Source of the DNA: Cryptomeria japonica
Taxonomy: Eukaryota; Streptophyta; Pinopsida; Cupressales; Cupressaceae
Assembly (NCBI RefSeq): GCF_030272615.1
Contig: NC_081408.1
Location: forward strand, 339,046,793-339,110,792
Direction: 5' to 3'
Length of the DNA: 64,000 bases
Below are positions 47,064-57,990 of this stretch, piece after piece. Both the position numbers and the translations under genes were made by a program. Position 1 is the stretch's first letter. Each line of letters starts with the position of its first letter. The notes under the pieces are model-generated. The model made no database searches. It saw nothing but the letters and a program-made list of their open reading frames with translations, and had not been told where the DNA came from.

Positions 47064-47750
47064 TCAGCCATCATCATAACTATCCATGTCCTTAGCAAAA
47101 ATCTTTTGCAAGACCTGACAGTAATTCGAGGAGAGATGCTCCCAACCTTCAACTTTCCAATCACTGTCATTTTCCAAGACCCACTTAGCTAAACAATCAG
47201 CTGCTCTATTCCATTCAGGCGGAATGTGGATGAAAGACACCTGCTCCATTAAAGAACTAATTTGAAGAATCTGATGAACAATCCCTACCAGCTGGCAATG
47301 AATCCCACTTGCCTTATGCTCTATCAACAAGTTAAAAATAATTTGTGAATTTGATTCGCAGATAACCTTCCTTCGACCCAACTCCCAAGCACGCTCCAGG
47401 GCATAGAGAATAACAAGTCCCTCCATAAAATTATTAGATTGCCTCCCTTTATGCACTGAAAAGAAGAAAACCACCTCCCCCATACCATTCCTACCAACAC
47501 CACCAACCCCAGCAGGACCTGGGTTACCCTTGGAGGAGCCATCGGTGTTAATCTTGATAAACTCATCCTGAGGGGGTCTCCACTTTCCCACCCTTTGGAT
47601 CTTCTTCATAGCATGTCTACCTCTCCTAACACAAGATGAGGTGGGAGACAACTCCTGCCAGCCAAACCTACTCACAATATCCACCTCATCTCTATCCAAA
47701 GGAAAATTCACCTCATATTTAGCTTCCACCATCTCCCGAATCATAACCAT
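47064..47750 (-). pseudogene. L1 ORF2 C-terminal RNase H domain
   Basis: The open frame reads KINTDGSSKGNPGPAGVGGV (first catalytic Asp), SNNFMEGLVILYALERAWEL (Glu), VICESNSQIIFNLL and HIPPEWNRAADCLAKWVLEN (last Asp). In the third block the family has ESDS; here Asp is Asn (AAT for GAT). So a key metal ligand is lost although the frame is open for 228 codons. This type of RNase H at the end of ORF2 is specific to plant L1 lineages. Confidence 0.92.
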
Positions 47751-48210
47751 GATTCTATTTCACACTTGTTGAGCTAACAGTCTGACCTCACGAAAGATCC
47801 TCCTATTCCTCTTGAGCTAGATCTGCCAGAGTATGAAAATGGGCCCAATATACCAGACAGTCTGGAGGAAGGAAGACAAGATAGGAGGTCTGCCCAAACT
47901 GCTCCAAAACTCCACCAGAGAATCTGCGTGAACACAAGGGTGCTTCCACACCCCCCACTAGTAATGCCAAATACGCATAGAGAAGAGACATCTAAAGAAT
48001 AGATGTGAGGAATCTTCCTCCCCATTACCACACAAAGCACAAATAGAAGGCCCCAAGAATCCCCACTTGCGAATATTGTCCCAAGTTAGGCATCTATTGA
48101 AAGCCAAAGTCCAAGCGAAGCAGTTGCACTTCGGCCAAGAAAAAATATTTCACACCTATTTCCACCAGTGCACCTCTCTTCCCTCCAATCTTCGGTTCAA
48201 CAGTTCCTGG

Positions 48211-49354
48211 TGTCATGCCCATGAAGTGTGTACTTGTTATACATGTAGCTACAACACAAAACACTCAATAAATCATTACAAGCAATGGTTAGAAAATTAA
48301 TCAACGAAATATAAAACCATAGCTAATCGATCTATTGCCTCCTAGTAAATGAGAGTATGAATTTTGCTCTTAGATCTGGTTATGCAAATTCCAGTGACTT
48401 GACTACACTTAAATGGGGGATTTAAATGATGAAGATGCATGATCCAACAATGATAGCATGATTAAGCTACATGATTTCATGATTATTCTAGAAAATAAGC
48501 TAGAATGAAGATGCAATTAAGCTAGAAATAAGCTAGATTTAAGCTAAAATTGATCATGATAACAATGCTAAAATGATAAACTAAGAGCTATATGACTATA
48601 GTAACAATGCTTGAATGCAAATAAGATGGGATGATCATTGCTCCAAAATGGGGTCTATTTATAGGATTTCCAAGGCTAGGGGTGAGGTGGCAGGAATCAA
48701 CGGTCAAGATTAAGTCTGAAGATATCAATGGTGAAATTGGAGGAGGTTGGCAAAGAGGTTGGATTAAAGGGAACAATTGGAGGATGGTAGGAAAAGGGGT
48801 TGGATGAAAGGGGGCAATGTCATCTCCATGGTGACAAGTGTCAAGAGGCTTCTAGAAGAGGTTGGATGAAAGGGAACACTTAGTGACAAGTGTCACAAAG
48901 CTTTGCTCATGAGAAGGCAAAGTGTTCAAGGAAAGGGGACATGGTGGTTAGGATGTGCAAGCTAGGATGGTTAATTAAACTTGGGGTTAGATGCAATGAG
49001 TTAGGTTTAGGAATGGTTAGGTTAGGTGGTAAGAAGTTAGGAGAATTTAAATTTAGAAATTCAAATAATAGGAAAAGGCTAATTAATCTCAACAACTCAT
49101 GAATTTGATTTGTTTTAATTAATTAAAGGATTTTAGAAGAAGTGAATTTGATGATGAATTTGATGGGGGGAATTAATTAATTAAAGGGGATTATGAAATG
49201 AACCTATTAAATAAATCCTTATACTTATTAATAAGTAGAGGAAAGGGGGAATTTAATCAAATTGCTTAGTGAATTCAATTAAATTAGGAAGGGGGATTAA
49301 TTAAATAATTGCTTATTTAATTAATTATCTTTAGACCACTTTTAGGTGTATACA
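48211..49354 (-). mobile_element. LTR inserted in L1 ORF2
   Basis: L1 coding sequence stops after VASGY at 49360 and resumes at 48210 (LLNRRLEGREVHWWK), so the insert is about 1144 bp. Its ends are TGTCATGCCC and TTTTAGGTGTATACA, with a minus-strand TATA box (TATAAATA, 48656-48663). The end matches that of 30998-32766. The flanks CCTGG and CTCAG are not a clean 5-bp duplication, unlike other insertions here. Recombination between two elements or decay of the site may explain this. Confidence 0.7.
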
Positions 49355-49927
49355 CTCAGTATCCACTAGCCACAGTAAAGATGTCCTTAGGATTCAGAGA
49401 CCAGGCAAGTCCATCCCTACCCTTGAGGGCACTATAGTGTCTACTCGCTAGAATGCCATGCAACTTAGCACACTCTTCCTCCATCCCAGCAACTGACCAC
49501 TCATTAGGATCCTTCCACCACTCCAACTCCAACCGCCCACACCTATAAATAGCCTTGAAGTCACTCACCCTTGACCACCCTACCTCCAAAAACCTCTAGC
49601 TAAGGATCCCAAGGTTAGGAAACTGATCAAGGATGGGGGGGTAACCATCCCAAGAGTCGTTCCAGAAAATGACCTCTTCCCCCCTCCTATAGACCCAAAA
49701 GAGTCCTTCCTTAATGAGAGAAGCCCCCTTCTTGAGAGTATACCAAATCATTGAGCCTTTTCCCTCAAGCGGATATCTTGGAACCTCCTCCAAGGGGATC
49801 CTCTGCATATATTTGTAGGCCAAAATCTTAGCCTAGCTTCAATCCTGCTCGACACACCACCTCCAGTACAATTTAGCTGCCAGAGCCTCCCGAATAAAAT
49901 AGCCTTCCTTAAACCAAGCCCCCTCGA

Positions 49928-51025
49928 CTACTTCAGGATACACACCAAGTCCCAATTGACAAGACTCCATTTGGATAAGGATAGATTGCCTACCCATAAG
50001 AATTGCCTTGCCAGAGAGTCCAAACCCTTCAAGAACCACTTAGGAGCTACTTGAAGCATACATCGATAAATTGGAAGAGCCTGAACCACCGACTGAATCA
50101 GTTGAACCCTCCCAGCAAATGATAACCATCTACGAGTCTGGTGTTCAACCTTTGAGCAAAATTTGTCCAAGATACCCTGCCATGACTCTCGAGGAGGGTT
50201 ACTAGGAGAAATAGGAATACCCAAATAAGCCAAGGGCAGAGAGCCAATTTGGAATCTCAAGATAAGAGAAATCCTTCTTTGAATAGTTCTAGGAGTGTTG
50301 AAGAAAATGATAGAAGATTTATCCTCATTGATCAACTGGCCCGAGGCCGCCAGATAAACATCGAAAACCTTATGCAGATTAGTAGCTTCTCTGATCTGAG
50401 CAAGTCCCATCAGGGTCGTGTCATCAACAAACTGCAAATGAGATTGCGACTGCAAGTCATTACCCCAACTCCAACCTTGAATACTACCCAGACCCACATT
50501 ATGCTTAATCAGCCTCCCCAGGCCCTCAGCCAGAAGAATGAATAAGTATGGGGAAAGGGGGTCCCCCTGGCGAAGACCCCTAGAAGCACCAAACAACTTA
50601 GTATGATCACCATTGATTAGTACTGAGAAAGAGGTGGATGTAACACAACTCATAACCCATTGGATCCATTCCTTGGCAAAGCCAAAAGCCCTAAGGATCT
50701 TCTGGAGGAAGGACTAATGAACTCTATCGTAAGCCTTAGCCATGTCCAGCTTGATAAACATAGCTTTTTCATTGGAGGTTGCCATAGAATGAATGGTCTC
50801 TGTAGCAATGACCACACCATCCAGAATTTGGTGCCATTCCACAAACCCGCTCTTCTCCTCAGAGATAACATCCCCAAGACACTTCTTCAACCTATCCACT
50901 ATCAACTTAGTGATGATCTTATAAATCACATTGCAGAGAGAGATAGGGCGGAATTGGTCTAACCAGTTGGCCCCATCACACTTGGGAATTACCACAATGA
51001 AAGTCGCATTCAAAGCCCGAAGCAT
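49928..51025 (-). pseudogene. L1 reverse transcriptase domain
   Basis: The domain shows FIVVIPKCDGANWLDQFRPI with SLCNVIYKIITKLIVDRL, then AMFIKLDMAKAYDRVH, then across a stop MSCVTSTSFSVLINGD, SRGLRQGDPLSPYLFILLAE and LQFVDDTTLMG, the catalytic Asp pair, and LPLAYLGIPI. All are standard non-LTR reverse transcriptase blocks. The enzyme would prime on nicked chromosomal DNA (target-primed reverse transcription). Confidence 0.93.
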
Positions 51026-52679
51026 CTGTTTATTCTTTTGGGACTTTTGGACTACTTCCAGTAAGTCCAGTTTGATGATATTCTAGAACTCTTGAAAGAA
51101 TTCAACCGAGAACCCATCTGGTCTAGGCGCTTTTCCTTTCCTCATGTGAAAAACAATCCTCTTGAGTTCTTCCAGCAAAATAGGACCCATAAGCTACTCA
51201 TTCATCTCCCCAATAACAAGAGAAGGAATTCAAGTGAGAACCTGATTCTCCTCCACCGATTCCCCTTGAGAATCCTCACTGAAGAGGGATCAGAAATACC
51301 GTAAAGACTCCCTAGAGATCTCCTACAAGGATATTAACAACTCACCTCCATCATCGACCAGAGCAGGAATGGAATTTCCATGTCTTCTTGCTTTCACAGA
51401 GTTGAAGAAGAAAGTCATGTTCTTATCACCCGCTTGAAGCCAATCAATACGGGCTCTCTGTTTCCAGTAAATTTCTTCCTTGAGCTCCCATTCCTCTAAA
51501 GCCTTGACAGCCCTGTCCTCCTCCCTAAGCAAGGCTTCAGACAAATCATGCTCTCTGATTTGACTGGTGATACCATTCAACACTATTTGGGCAACTTTCT
51601 TAGCGTGAAACATGTTCCTGAAACCCTGTCGGTTCCACTGTTTAAGCTAAAACTTAACAAATTGCAGCTGCTTGGCAAAAGTGTACATAGCAGTGCCAAA
51701 ATCCAACCTCCCCTTCCTCCACCACTCCGCAACAAGAGCCTGCAAAGCAGGATCCCGAAGCCACATAAGTTGGAATTTGAAGGAAAGAGAGCGAGCAAAG
51801 CGGGCAGAAGAAGAAACCAGCTTGATAGGCCAGTGGTCTGACCCTCTCTAGTCAAGAATCTTAGAGCATGTGGACCACCCCCCACCAACCCAAAAACTAG
51901 AAACTAGAAATCAATCCAGCCTCTCTGCAATCCAATACTCCCCCACTCTCCTATTGTTCCAAGTGAACAAACCATTACCAAGCTTAATATTAACAAGATG
52001 CAATGAAGATATACTATCCCAAAAAAGGAAAGAAGAAGGTTCCAATCGCATGACACCCCCTTCTTCTCACTCAACTCAAGGATGGCATTGAAATCTCCCA
52101 CCATAATCCAAGGATGAAAAGGGACAAACCTTCGCATACAAGAAATATGAGACCATAAGTTCTGCTTACCCTAAAGATCGGTGGGGGCATAGATATTAGT
52201 AAACAAGATAAAAACCCCAGTCTCAAGACTAGAGACAACCCCAGACAACAAGGATGTGGAAGCCACCCACTAGACAGGGCGAATCCTTAAAGGGTTCCAA
52301 AGATAGGCCACCCCTCCAGAGGAACTAGCTACCCCAATACATTGACACTCACCTCGACCCCAGAGCTTCGACACCAGACCCATCATACTCTCCACCGAAA
52401 GTTTAGTTTCTTGCAAGAACAGGACATCAGGTGAATGATTCCTAATCAATTCCTAAACAACTTTTTGTCTAGGGCCGCTATTCAAGCCCCTCACATTCTA
52501 TGAAAGCACAATCATTTTGGAGGATTGGAAAAGTGAGAATCCAGAGTCTTTATTGACCTTGACTTAACCAAATTCTCCCCCATCAGTTTGATTTTATCCA
52601 AATCCTTCTTTCTGCCAACTTTTGAGTTCTTCTCCAAAGCACTTTTCTTAATATCTTTCTAATGTAGACCGAGGTGAAC

Positions 52680-53937
52680 GGACTACTTATTACTTTTAAC
52701 CCCAACCAATTCCAATTTCAGAGCTATTGAAGAACCTTCCCCCCCAACCAAATTCACCTCCGAACCAGGAGTGAGTCCCAACTGGACCCCTACTGTTTGA
52801 TCCATCTCCATTTGCTGGCTTCCAATCACTTGCAGGGCCTGGGTAAAGTCCTCAATAACTCTTTCCAGACCCCCCTGAAGCACCTTGATCCAAAGGGGTT
52901 AACCCCAGATTCACTTCCTGTTGGCTAAGGTCATCCAAGCCCTCAAATCTATTAAAGGTATCCTCCTCTTGTCTCTCCTGTAAGGACCTCTTTTGTCCTC
53001 GATTCTTGTTCTTTGTCTTAGCTAAGACAAAACCATTAGCACCCACTACCTCGAACGACATAGCATCTTTTCCTTTATCAACCCTATCTTAGCTTTGGGC
53101 CCGCTGCTAAGGTTGGTGCACCACCGATTTATATCTAGGGCACTTATGCTGTAAATGACAATACTCATGACACAAACAACAATGGAATGGTAAAGTCTCA
53201 TAATCTAATTGCTGAACCCAAGAGTAAGAGCCCACACACATATCTATAGCATCTGGCAAAGGTTTACTAAGATCAATTTCAACACAAATACGCACAAAGG
53301 TCATTACCTTTCTCCCTAGGGTTTGCATTGAAGATCCCACTAGCTTCCCAAGTAGTGCGACAAGCATTCGTAGCACATCCTCTCGATAGAATTCCACTAG
53401 AAAACATGGTAAATGGACCCACACCAGAACCCTATTTGGGAGCTCCTCCGAAGGGTTAAACCCCGCATGCCAAGGTTTGATGAACAACCCCACCTAGTTG
53501 TAAAAATGCGGGCCTCCTTCAAAGACTCTATTGCGATCATCCATCCAGTTGAAAGTAACTATGAAGTAGTTGTTTGCCAGCAACATAATCTCCATTTCCC
53601 CTTCCAGTGCCCAAGTCCTCTACGCCCAGTTTTCCAAAAACTGCAAAGAAACCCTCATTCCCAAAAACTTGCAATATAGCAAGTATTTTGAAAAGTATTC
53701 AATGTCTTCAGCTATCATCTCAGGAGGAATAACCAGCTTTAGCCTCTCATTGCATTTCTCTAGGCAACCATTAATCTTCATAATGCGAGAGCTACTAGCA
53801 CTCCCATACCCCGATTTTGAGGAGAAAAGGTTATTGTTAAAAGTCTTCATACTCTGGAGTGGGGGTTTTGAGCCCACCACAACATGAAAATCCATGATGA
53901 GAGGTACCTTCAAGGCCTCACCAACATTACTCGACAT
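52680..53937 (-). pseudogene. L1 ORF1 (RNA-binding, CCHC)
   Basis: The ORF starts MSSNVGEALKVPLIMDFHVV at 53937. It continues as a DUF4283-type domain (RLKLVIPPEMIAEDIEYF, then WHAGFNPSEELPNRVLVWVH, LPCFLVEFYREDVL) and a zinc knuckle, CCLCHEYCHLQHKC (C-x2-C-x4-H-x4-C, near 53150). A basic tail (KTKNKNRGQKRSLQERQEED) follows. Length without breaks is about 420 codons, normal for plant L1 ORF1. Stops separate 53620, 53493, 53107 and 53061. Confidence 0.9.
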
Positions 53938-54314
53938 CAGAGCTCAAAAAATTATAGTAGAATATAAGGGACCCACACCCCAAAGGGCCACTTGAGAAGG
54001 CACGATGCCCAAGAACCCACCCCTCCCAAGCACCACCAAGAGGAGGAGCTAGTCATATCCCCCTGCCCCACTAGAAACCCTCAGACTACTATAAACAAGA
54101 ACCCCAACCGTGCGCAACCAAATCTCTACCCGATGACCACCGCTCCACCCTCCACACCCTCGGTCGTTCCCTGCCTTGCACCGTCTTCCACTTCCCTCCC
54201 CTGATGCACCTGCAACACTTCCACCCATGAGCTAGGGCATCAAAACCCTAGCTCAACAACCCACAAGCCCCCACATGCACGACACCATTGTCAATTTTAT
54301 ATTTCTTAATTACC
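53938..54314 (-). promoter_or_regulatory. L1 5' UTR
   Basis: GC-rich sequence upstream of ORF1 up to the target duplication. An internal promoter would lie here in a full-length L1. No motif is certain. Confidence 0.5.
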
Positions 54315-54330
54315 ATTATTCTTCTTTATT

Positions 54331-55399
54331 GATTAAATAATTTAAATTAGTTTTTTTTTTTCAATTTGACATCATTCCTCCACTTCAAATTTAAAATATG
54401 AATTTCCCTCCAACTCCATAATTTAAATAATTTTTAATTATTTAATCAACTATTTTTTCTTTAATATTAACTAATTAATTAACTCTATTGTTTTTTATTT
54501 GGATAAGCTTCTACCATAGGGGGTAGATCCCTTCTATTAAAAATAAATTAGTACATCCAATAGGCGATGGTTAAAATCCCATACCCATTACATTAATCCT
54601 CTCCAATTGAGAGACAAAGAATAAATTCCCATAGATACCAACATAATTAGCAAAAGGATTCAAATTAAAGTTTGCAAATCCATCCCTATATAATTCAAGA
54701 CCCTCATCTACTTTCATTTTCTTTTCGATGGACTCGACATCAAAAAAACCTAGTGGTGAATCCTCTCTTATGGTACGCATTAAGCTTGGAGATAGTAGTG
54801 AGAATTTTGTGCCCAATCTCTTCTTTGACTAGTTTGTGCGCCATTATGGCCACATGATAAACCAAACCCGTGGCATGTGCCACACTGGAAAAGAACACCT
54901 CTAGTATAATGAACATGCATGTGATTATTTAAAGTTTTCATCGATTCAATCACCTTCTTAATGGCAAGTAAAATCACTTTGTCCTCTATCAAGAATAATC
55001 TATGTAGCTGCTATTCTAAATTTTCCTCTAGACATCGACAAACTACTCCAAAAAATTTATGACCTACCATATTGATTAAAACACAATAAGCTAAATGCAC
55101 ACAAGAGCCAAGAACCTCTTCTTTTTAAAGCCAACTTCATCGAGTGTAATGCACATCAAGACCAATTCAAACTCTTGAATACAATTTCAAATATTGGAAT
55201 CTCTAGTAGTTTCTACCAAAAGGAGAGATTTGAAAGATTATGTTACCCCATTTGACACTAGTCTATGTACTTGATGGATAGCTATATCAGGCTAGTCATA
55301 TATGGTCGGACATTAGGAAGAGTATTCACAGCCACCTCATATTTATTATGATTAAAAGAACAATACTATGTTACATCAATTTTTAGAAGAATCATGCAA
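54331..55399. other. Spacer, possibly the 3' part of a second L1
   Basis: This contains a T-run (54350-54361) and minus-strand short frames (54571-54992, for example LFFVSQLERINVMGMGF) that I do not recognise. It lies downstream of the RNase H end at 55500-55639 and may be the 3' UTR of that L1. No gene is called. Confidence 0.35.
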
Positions 55400-55639
55400 A
55401 CTCCTCACAATTGCAGACCTCAAACCAATACAATCGTAGGATCACATCCAGGACCATCAAGCTCCACAATCTTACCCCATCATCTGATACTAGTCCTAAG
55501 ATAATCCACCTGATCTAACCCATTGGATCTGATATTTTTGTCAAATCATCCCACTTCATCGAGGAGTCCAAAATATATTCTTTGCTAGTTAAAGTGACTC
55601 CTACATTTGCAATAAAATCGACAACCTTATTTGCCTCAT
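55400..55639 (-). pseudogene. Second L1, RNase H C-terminus (left part)
   Basis: The minus strand ending the spacer reads YHEANKVVDFIANVGVTL and SKEYILDSSMKWDDL, the end of a plant L1 RNase H (HEANxVADFLAN). It stops exactly at the element at 55645. The rest of the same gene continues at 62446, so the insertion split one L1. Confidence 0.75.
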
Positions 55640-55644
55640 GATAG

Positions 55645-56509
55645 TGTTGGCATTATACACTTAGATGAGAATAGTTGATGTTGTCATTGATGGCAACCAC
55701 CTAGTAAAATGGTTCATAGGTTACACCAGCAACAAACATCATCTACTGGTACTGGCAGGCACTACAAGGTTATTCACACCGACATCCAGTCTACATCGAC
55801 AATAGATCACACCGACACTTTAAGCTGACATGGAATAATATTATTTTTTATTGCAATTATATTGTATAGCCGACATGATGTATTTTAAAGACTCATATAT
55901 GTATGAGATCTTGTAGGTCATTTTGTAAGGAAGAAAATGTAATTAGGAAATGAATGTAAGTGGTATATGAGAGCGAATAACTGTATATGCATTATGATAT
56001 AATTATTTTATGAGTGAATAAGAGCAAAGCAGAGCGAAGCAAGGTTTATGGCAGAGGTATCTGACAGAGCTTAAATCGGTACTGAATCCAGCATTGTAGA
56101 TGCTATTTTGAGGCTTGAGCAGTACATTATCATTAGATTTAACTATCCAATTGTAGTAACTGGGACTCCATTTTTGTATTGAGCAGTGAGCTCTAGGTTG
56201 TTGGACTTCTTGCAAGTGCATGCCCCTATTGTATAAGTAATATTTATTCATATTGGCCAGTGAGTAAATATTGTGGGTCACAAATCCCACCGAGGTTTTT
56301 CCCCTACCGACTTTCCTTGCCAAAAATATTTGTGTTATGGTGTGCATTGATGGCTATACTTTTGTTTCTCTTTATTGCATTATTACTTGTTTACTGGTAT
56401 ATTAATTTGGGTTATAAAGTTGCAAACAAGTTCAAATCTTTTGTTTACCGGTTAGACACTAATTCACCCCCCCCTCTCATTGTCTTTGGGACTGATCAAG
56501 TATCTAACA
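55645..56509 (+). repeat. 5' LTR of the pol-less element
   Basis: 865 bp, with ends TGTTGGCATT and GTATCTAACA. It contains the Copia core TGTGGGTCACAAATCCCACC, then GGTTTTTCCCC, and the C-run ATTCACCCCCCCC near the end. It is close to 61598-62440, with some indels. Confidence 0.93.
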
Positions 56510-56511
56510 AT

Positions 56512-56523
56512 TGGTATCAGAGC
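56512..56523 (+). promoter_or_regulatory. Primer binding site (initiator Met tRNA)
   Basis: TGGTATCAGAGC lies two bases after the 5' LTR and is a perfect match to the plant Copia consensus. Confidence 0.9.
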
Positions 56524-56580
56524 CTAGTCCTCTATTTGCAGAATCCTAATAGCTTGAGGAAGATTTTAAAATTGGTACCG

Positions 56581-57600
56581 ATGGAAAGTTTGAGACAACA
56601 ATTGGAAGGAGATCTTGAAGATTTTGATGCAGAAAAATTATCAAATTGGAAGATGAACTCAGAATTGCTCGGGAATTTATCAAAGCACTTCAAGATAACC
56701 TGGTTATAGAGAAGAATAAGAGAAAAGAATTACATGTGCAATTGCAAAATCAAGATGATGAAGAAAAAGAAACTCTTAGAGATATTTCAGAGAAATTGAG
56801 ACAATAGAAAAGTAACATGAAGAATGAGATGCAAGATTTAACCATGTGATTATGCAAGGATATTGAACATAGAAAGAGGAATGAAGAAGATTTGGCCAGA
56901 AGACTTAATGAAATATCAGATGAATCTCAAAGGCTTAGTTATGAAAATGATATGCTTAAACAGATTTGATTCACATGCAACATGACAAAGAGGAACTTAT
57001 GAGATAAGTTAGCACTTTGGAAAGTGAGTTGGTCACTGCAAATGAATACATAGACAAATTCAAGAAGAGTTCAGATAATCTTGATGATATGCTGAAAAGT
57101 CAGAAACTTGATGGAGAAATAGTTGGACTTGGATTTGAACATGGAGAAAGTTCTGGGACTACAAACAATCATGATCACAACAAACCGGTAAGGCAACCTA
57201 ATGCTATAAATTCAATGGGAAATGTTTTAATTGCAACAAATTTGGTCATAGAGAAAATCAGTGTAGATTTAGGAATAATTAGAATACAAACTTACCCACC
57301 GGTCAATGTTCCAAATGCAATAAAAATGGTCATAACTCAGACAATTATAGAATGAATGCGAAATGCTATGTTTGTGGTAGATTTGGATATTTATCTAATC
57401 AATGAAGAACTCAAATCAGTCAAGGTTATGGAAAAGCTATTTAGAGAAACAATGTAACTTATTATGCATGTAACAAGATTGGGCATATTGCAAAATTTTG
57501 TAGAAGCAAGAGTGTACCAGCAAACAATAAAGGATCTAATGACAAAGGCAAAGAGAAGGTGACTGAAATCAAGCAAGAATTTTCTAAATAATGGATTGGG
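56581..57600 (+). pseudogene. Gag-like ORF1: coiled coil plus four CCHC knuckles
   Basis: The start at 56581 reads MESLRQQLEGDLEDFDAEKL. Beyond frameshifts come heptad-like stretches (LVIEKNKRKELHVQLQNQDD, RRLNEISDESQRLSYENDML) and EYIDKFKKSSDNLDDMLKSQ. Four knuckles follow in one frame. K1 (57223-57264) is intact, CFNCNKFGHRENQC, nearly the same as CFNCNKIGHMPSRC in the autonomous Copia gag. K2 (57307) has the last Cys as Tyr. K3 (57364) has His as Tyr and a stop at the last Cys. K4 (57460) has the first Cys as Tyr. The N-terminal UBN2 gag fold seen in the autonomous Copia element is absent. It could bind element RNA and join particles made by a helper. Confidence 0.8.
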
Positions 57601-57990
57601 AAAAGAGATCAAAGAATTGATGAATCTTTCACTTCACCAGCAGAACAGAGTAGTCCTGCACTGATAGGAGATTCTTCATCTAACTAAGGAATAATCCTTA
57701 AGGGTAAGGCAACAAATTAAAAATCATGCATGTACCCTCAGTTGGTGGTAAGTAGTTATAATTCTTCTTTACCGACAGATATGTGGAGTTTTCACTTCAC
57801 CGACGAAGCATTTATTGCAGTTGTAAGTTACTTTTTGGTTATAAAGGGATTGTAACTTCTCATTTCATCTCACCAAGCATCCAAGCATTTGAAGAGAGAA
57901 AAATTGAGCAAAGGCATTCTAAAGGCGAAGCAGCAAAGGTCTTTCAGAGAATTCAAGGATTTCTTAGTTAAAAGGTATTTATCTTTCGCA

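Larger units (their letters stand above)
47064..52515 (-). pseudogene. L1 ORF2 (endonuclease, reverse transcriptase, RNase H)
   Basis: ORF2 begins near 52515 (MIVLS, stop, NVRGLNS), the usual start of the endonuclease. LFLQETKLSVESM and WIMVGDFNAILELSEKKG (51904-52137) are endonuclease motifs. The thumb/N-terminal region of the polymerase is at 51323-51613 (YWKQRARIDWLQAGDKNMTF). The reverse transcriptase is at 49928-51025. Then come DIFTVASGY (49356-49589) and, past the LTR insertion, LAFNRCLTWDNIRKWGFLGP with CALCGNGEEDSSHLFFRC, the zinc-binding zf-RVT block, and RNase H. Without the LTR the ORF is about 1,430 codons. It carries many stops, often TAG or TAA in place of Gln or Trp codons. 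Confidence 0.9.
46956..54314 (-). mobile_element. Near full-length L1 LINE, interrupted by an LTR
   Basis: The minus-strand order is GC-rich leader, ORF1 (CCHC), ORF2 (endonuclease, reverse transcriptase, zinc-binding region, RNase H), 3' UTR and a poly(A) tail (seen as T8-9 at 46957-46964). The target duplication is ATTATTCCTCTTTATT (46940-46955) against ATTATTCTTCTTTATT (54315-54330), 15 of 16 bases. Without the LTR at 48211-49354 the element is about 6.2 kb, the usual full length for plant L1. Both ORFs now have stops and frameshifts. Confidence 0.9.

Noticed and set aside
56003-56347. Minus-strand frames starting MHTITQIFLARK here and at 62009-62278
   Set aside because: They are antisense readings of the conserved LTR core. 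They recur because the LTR is repeated.
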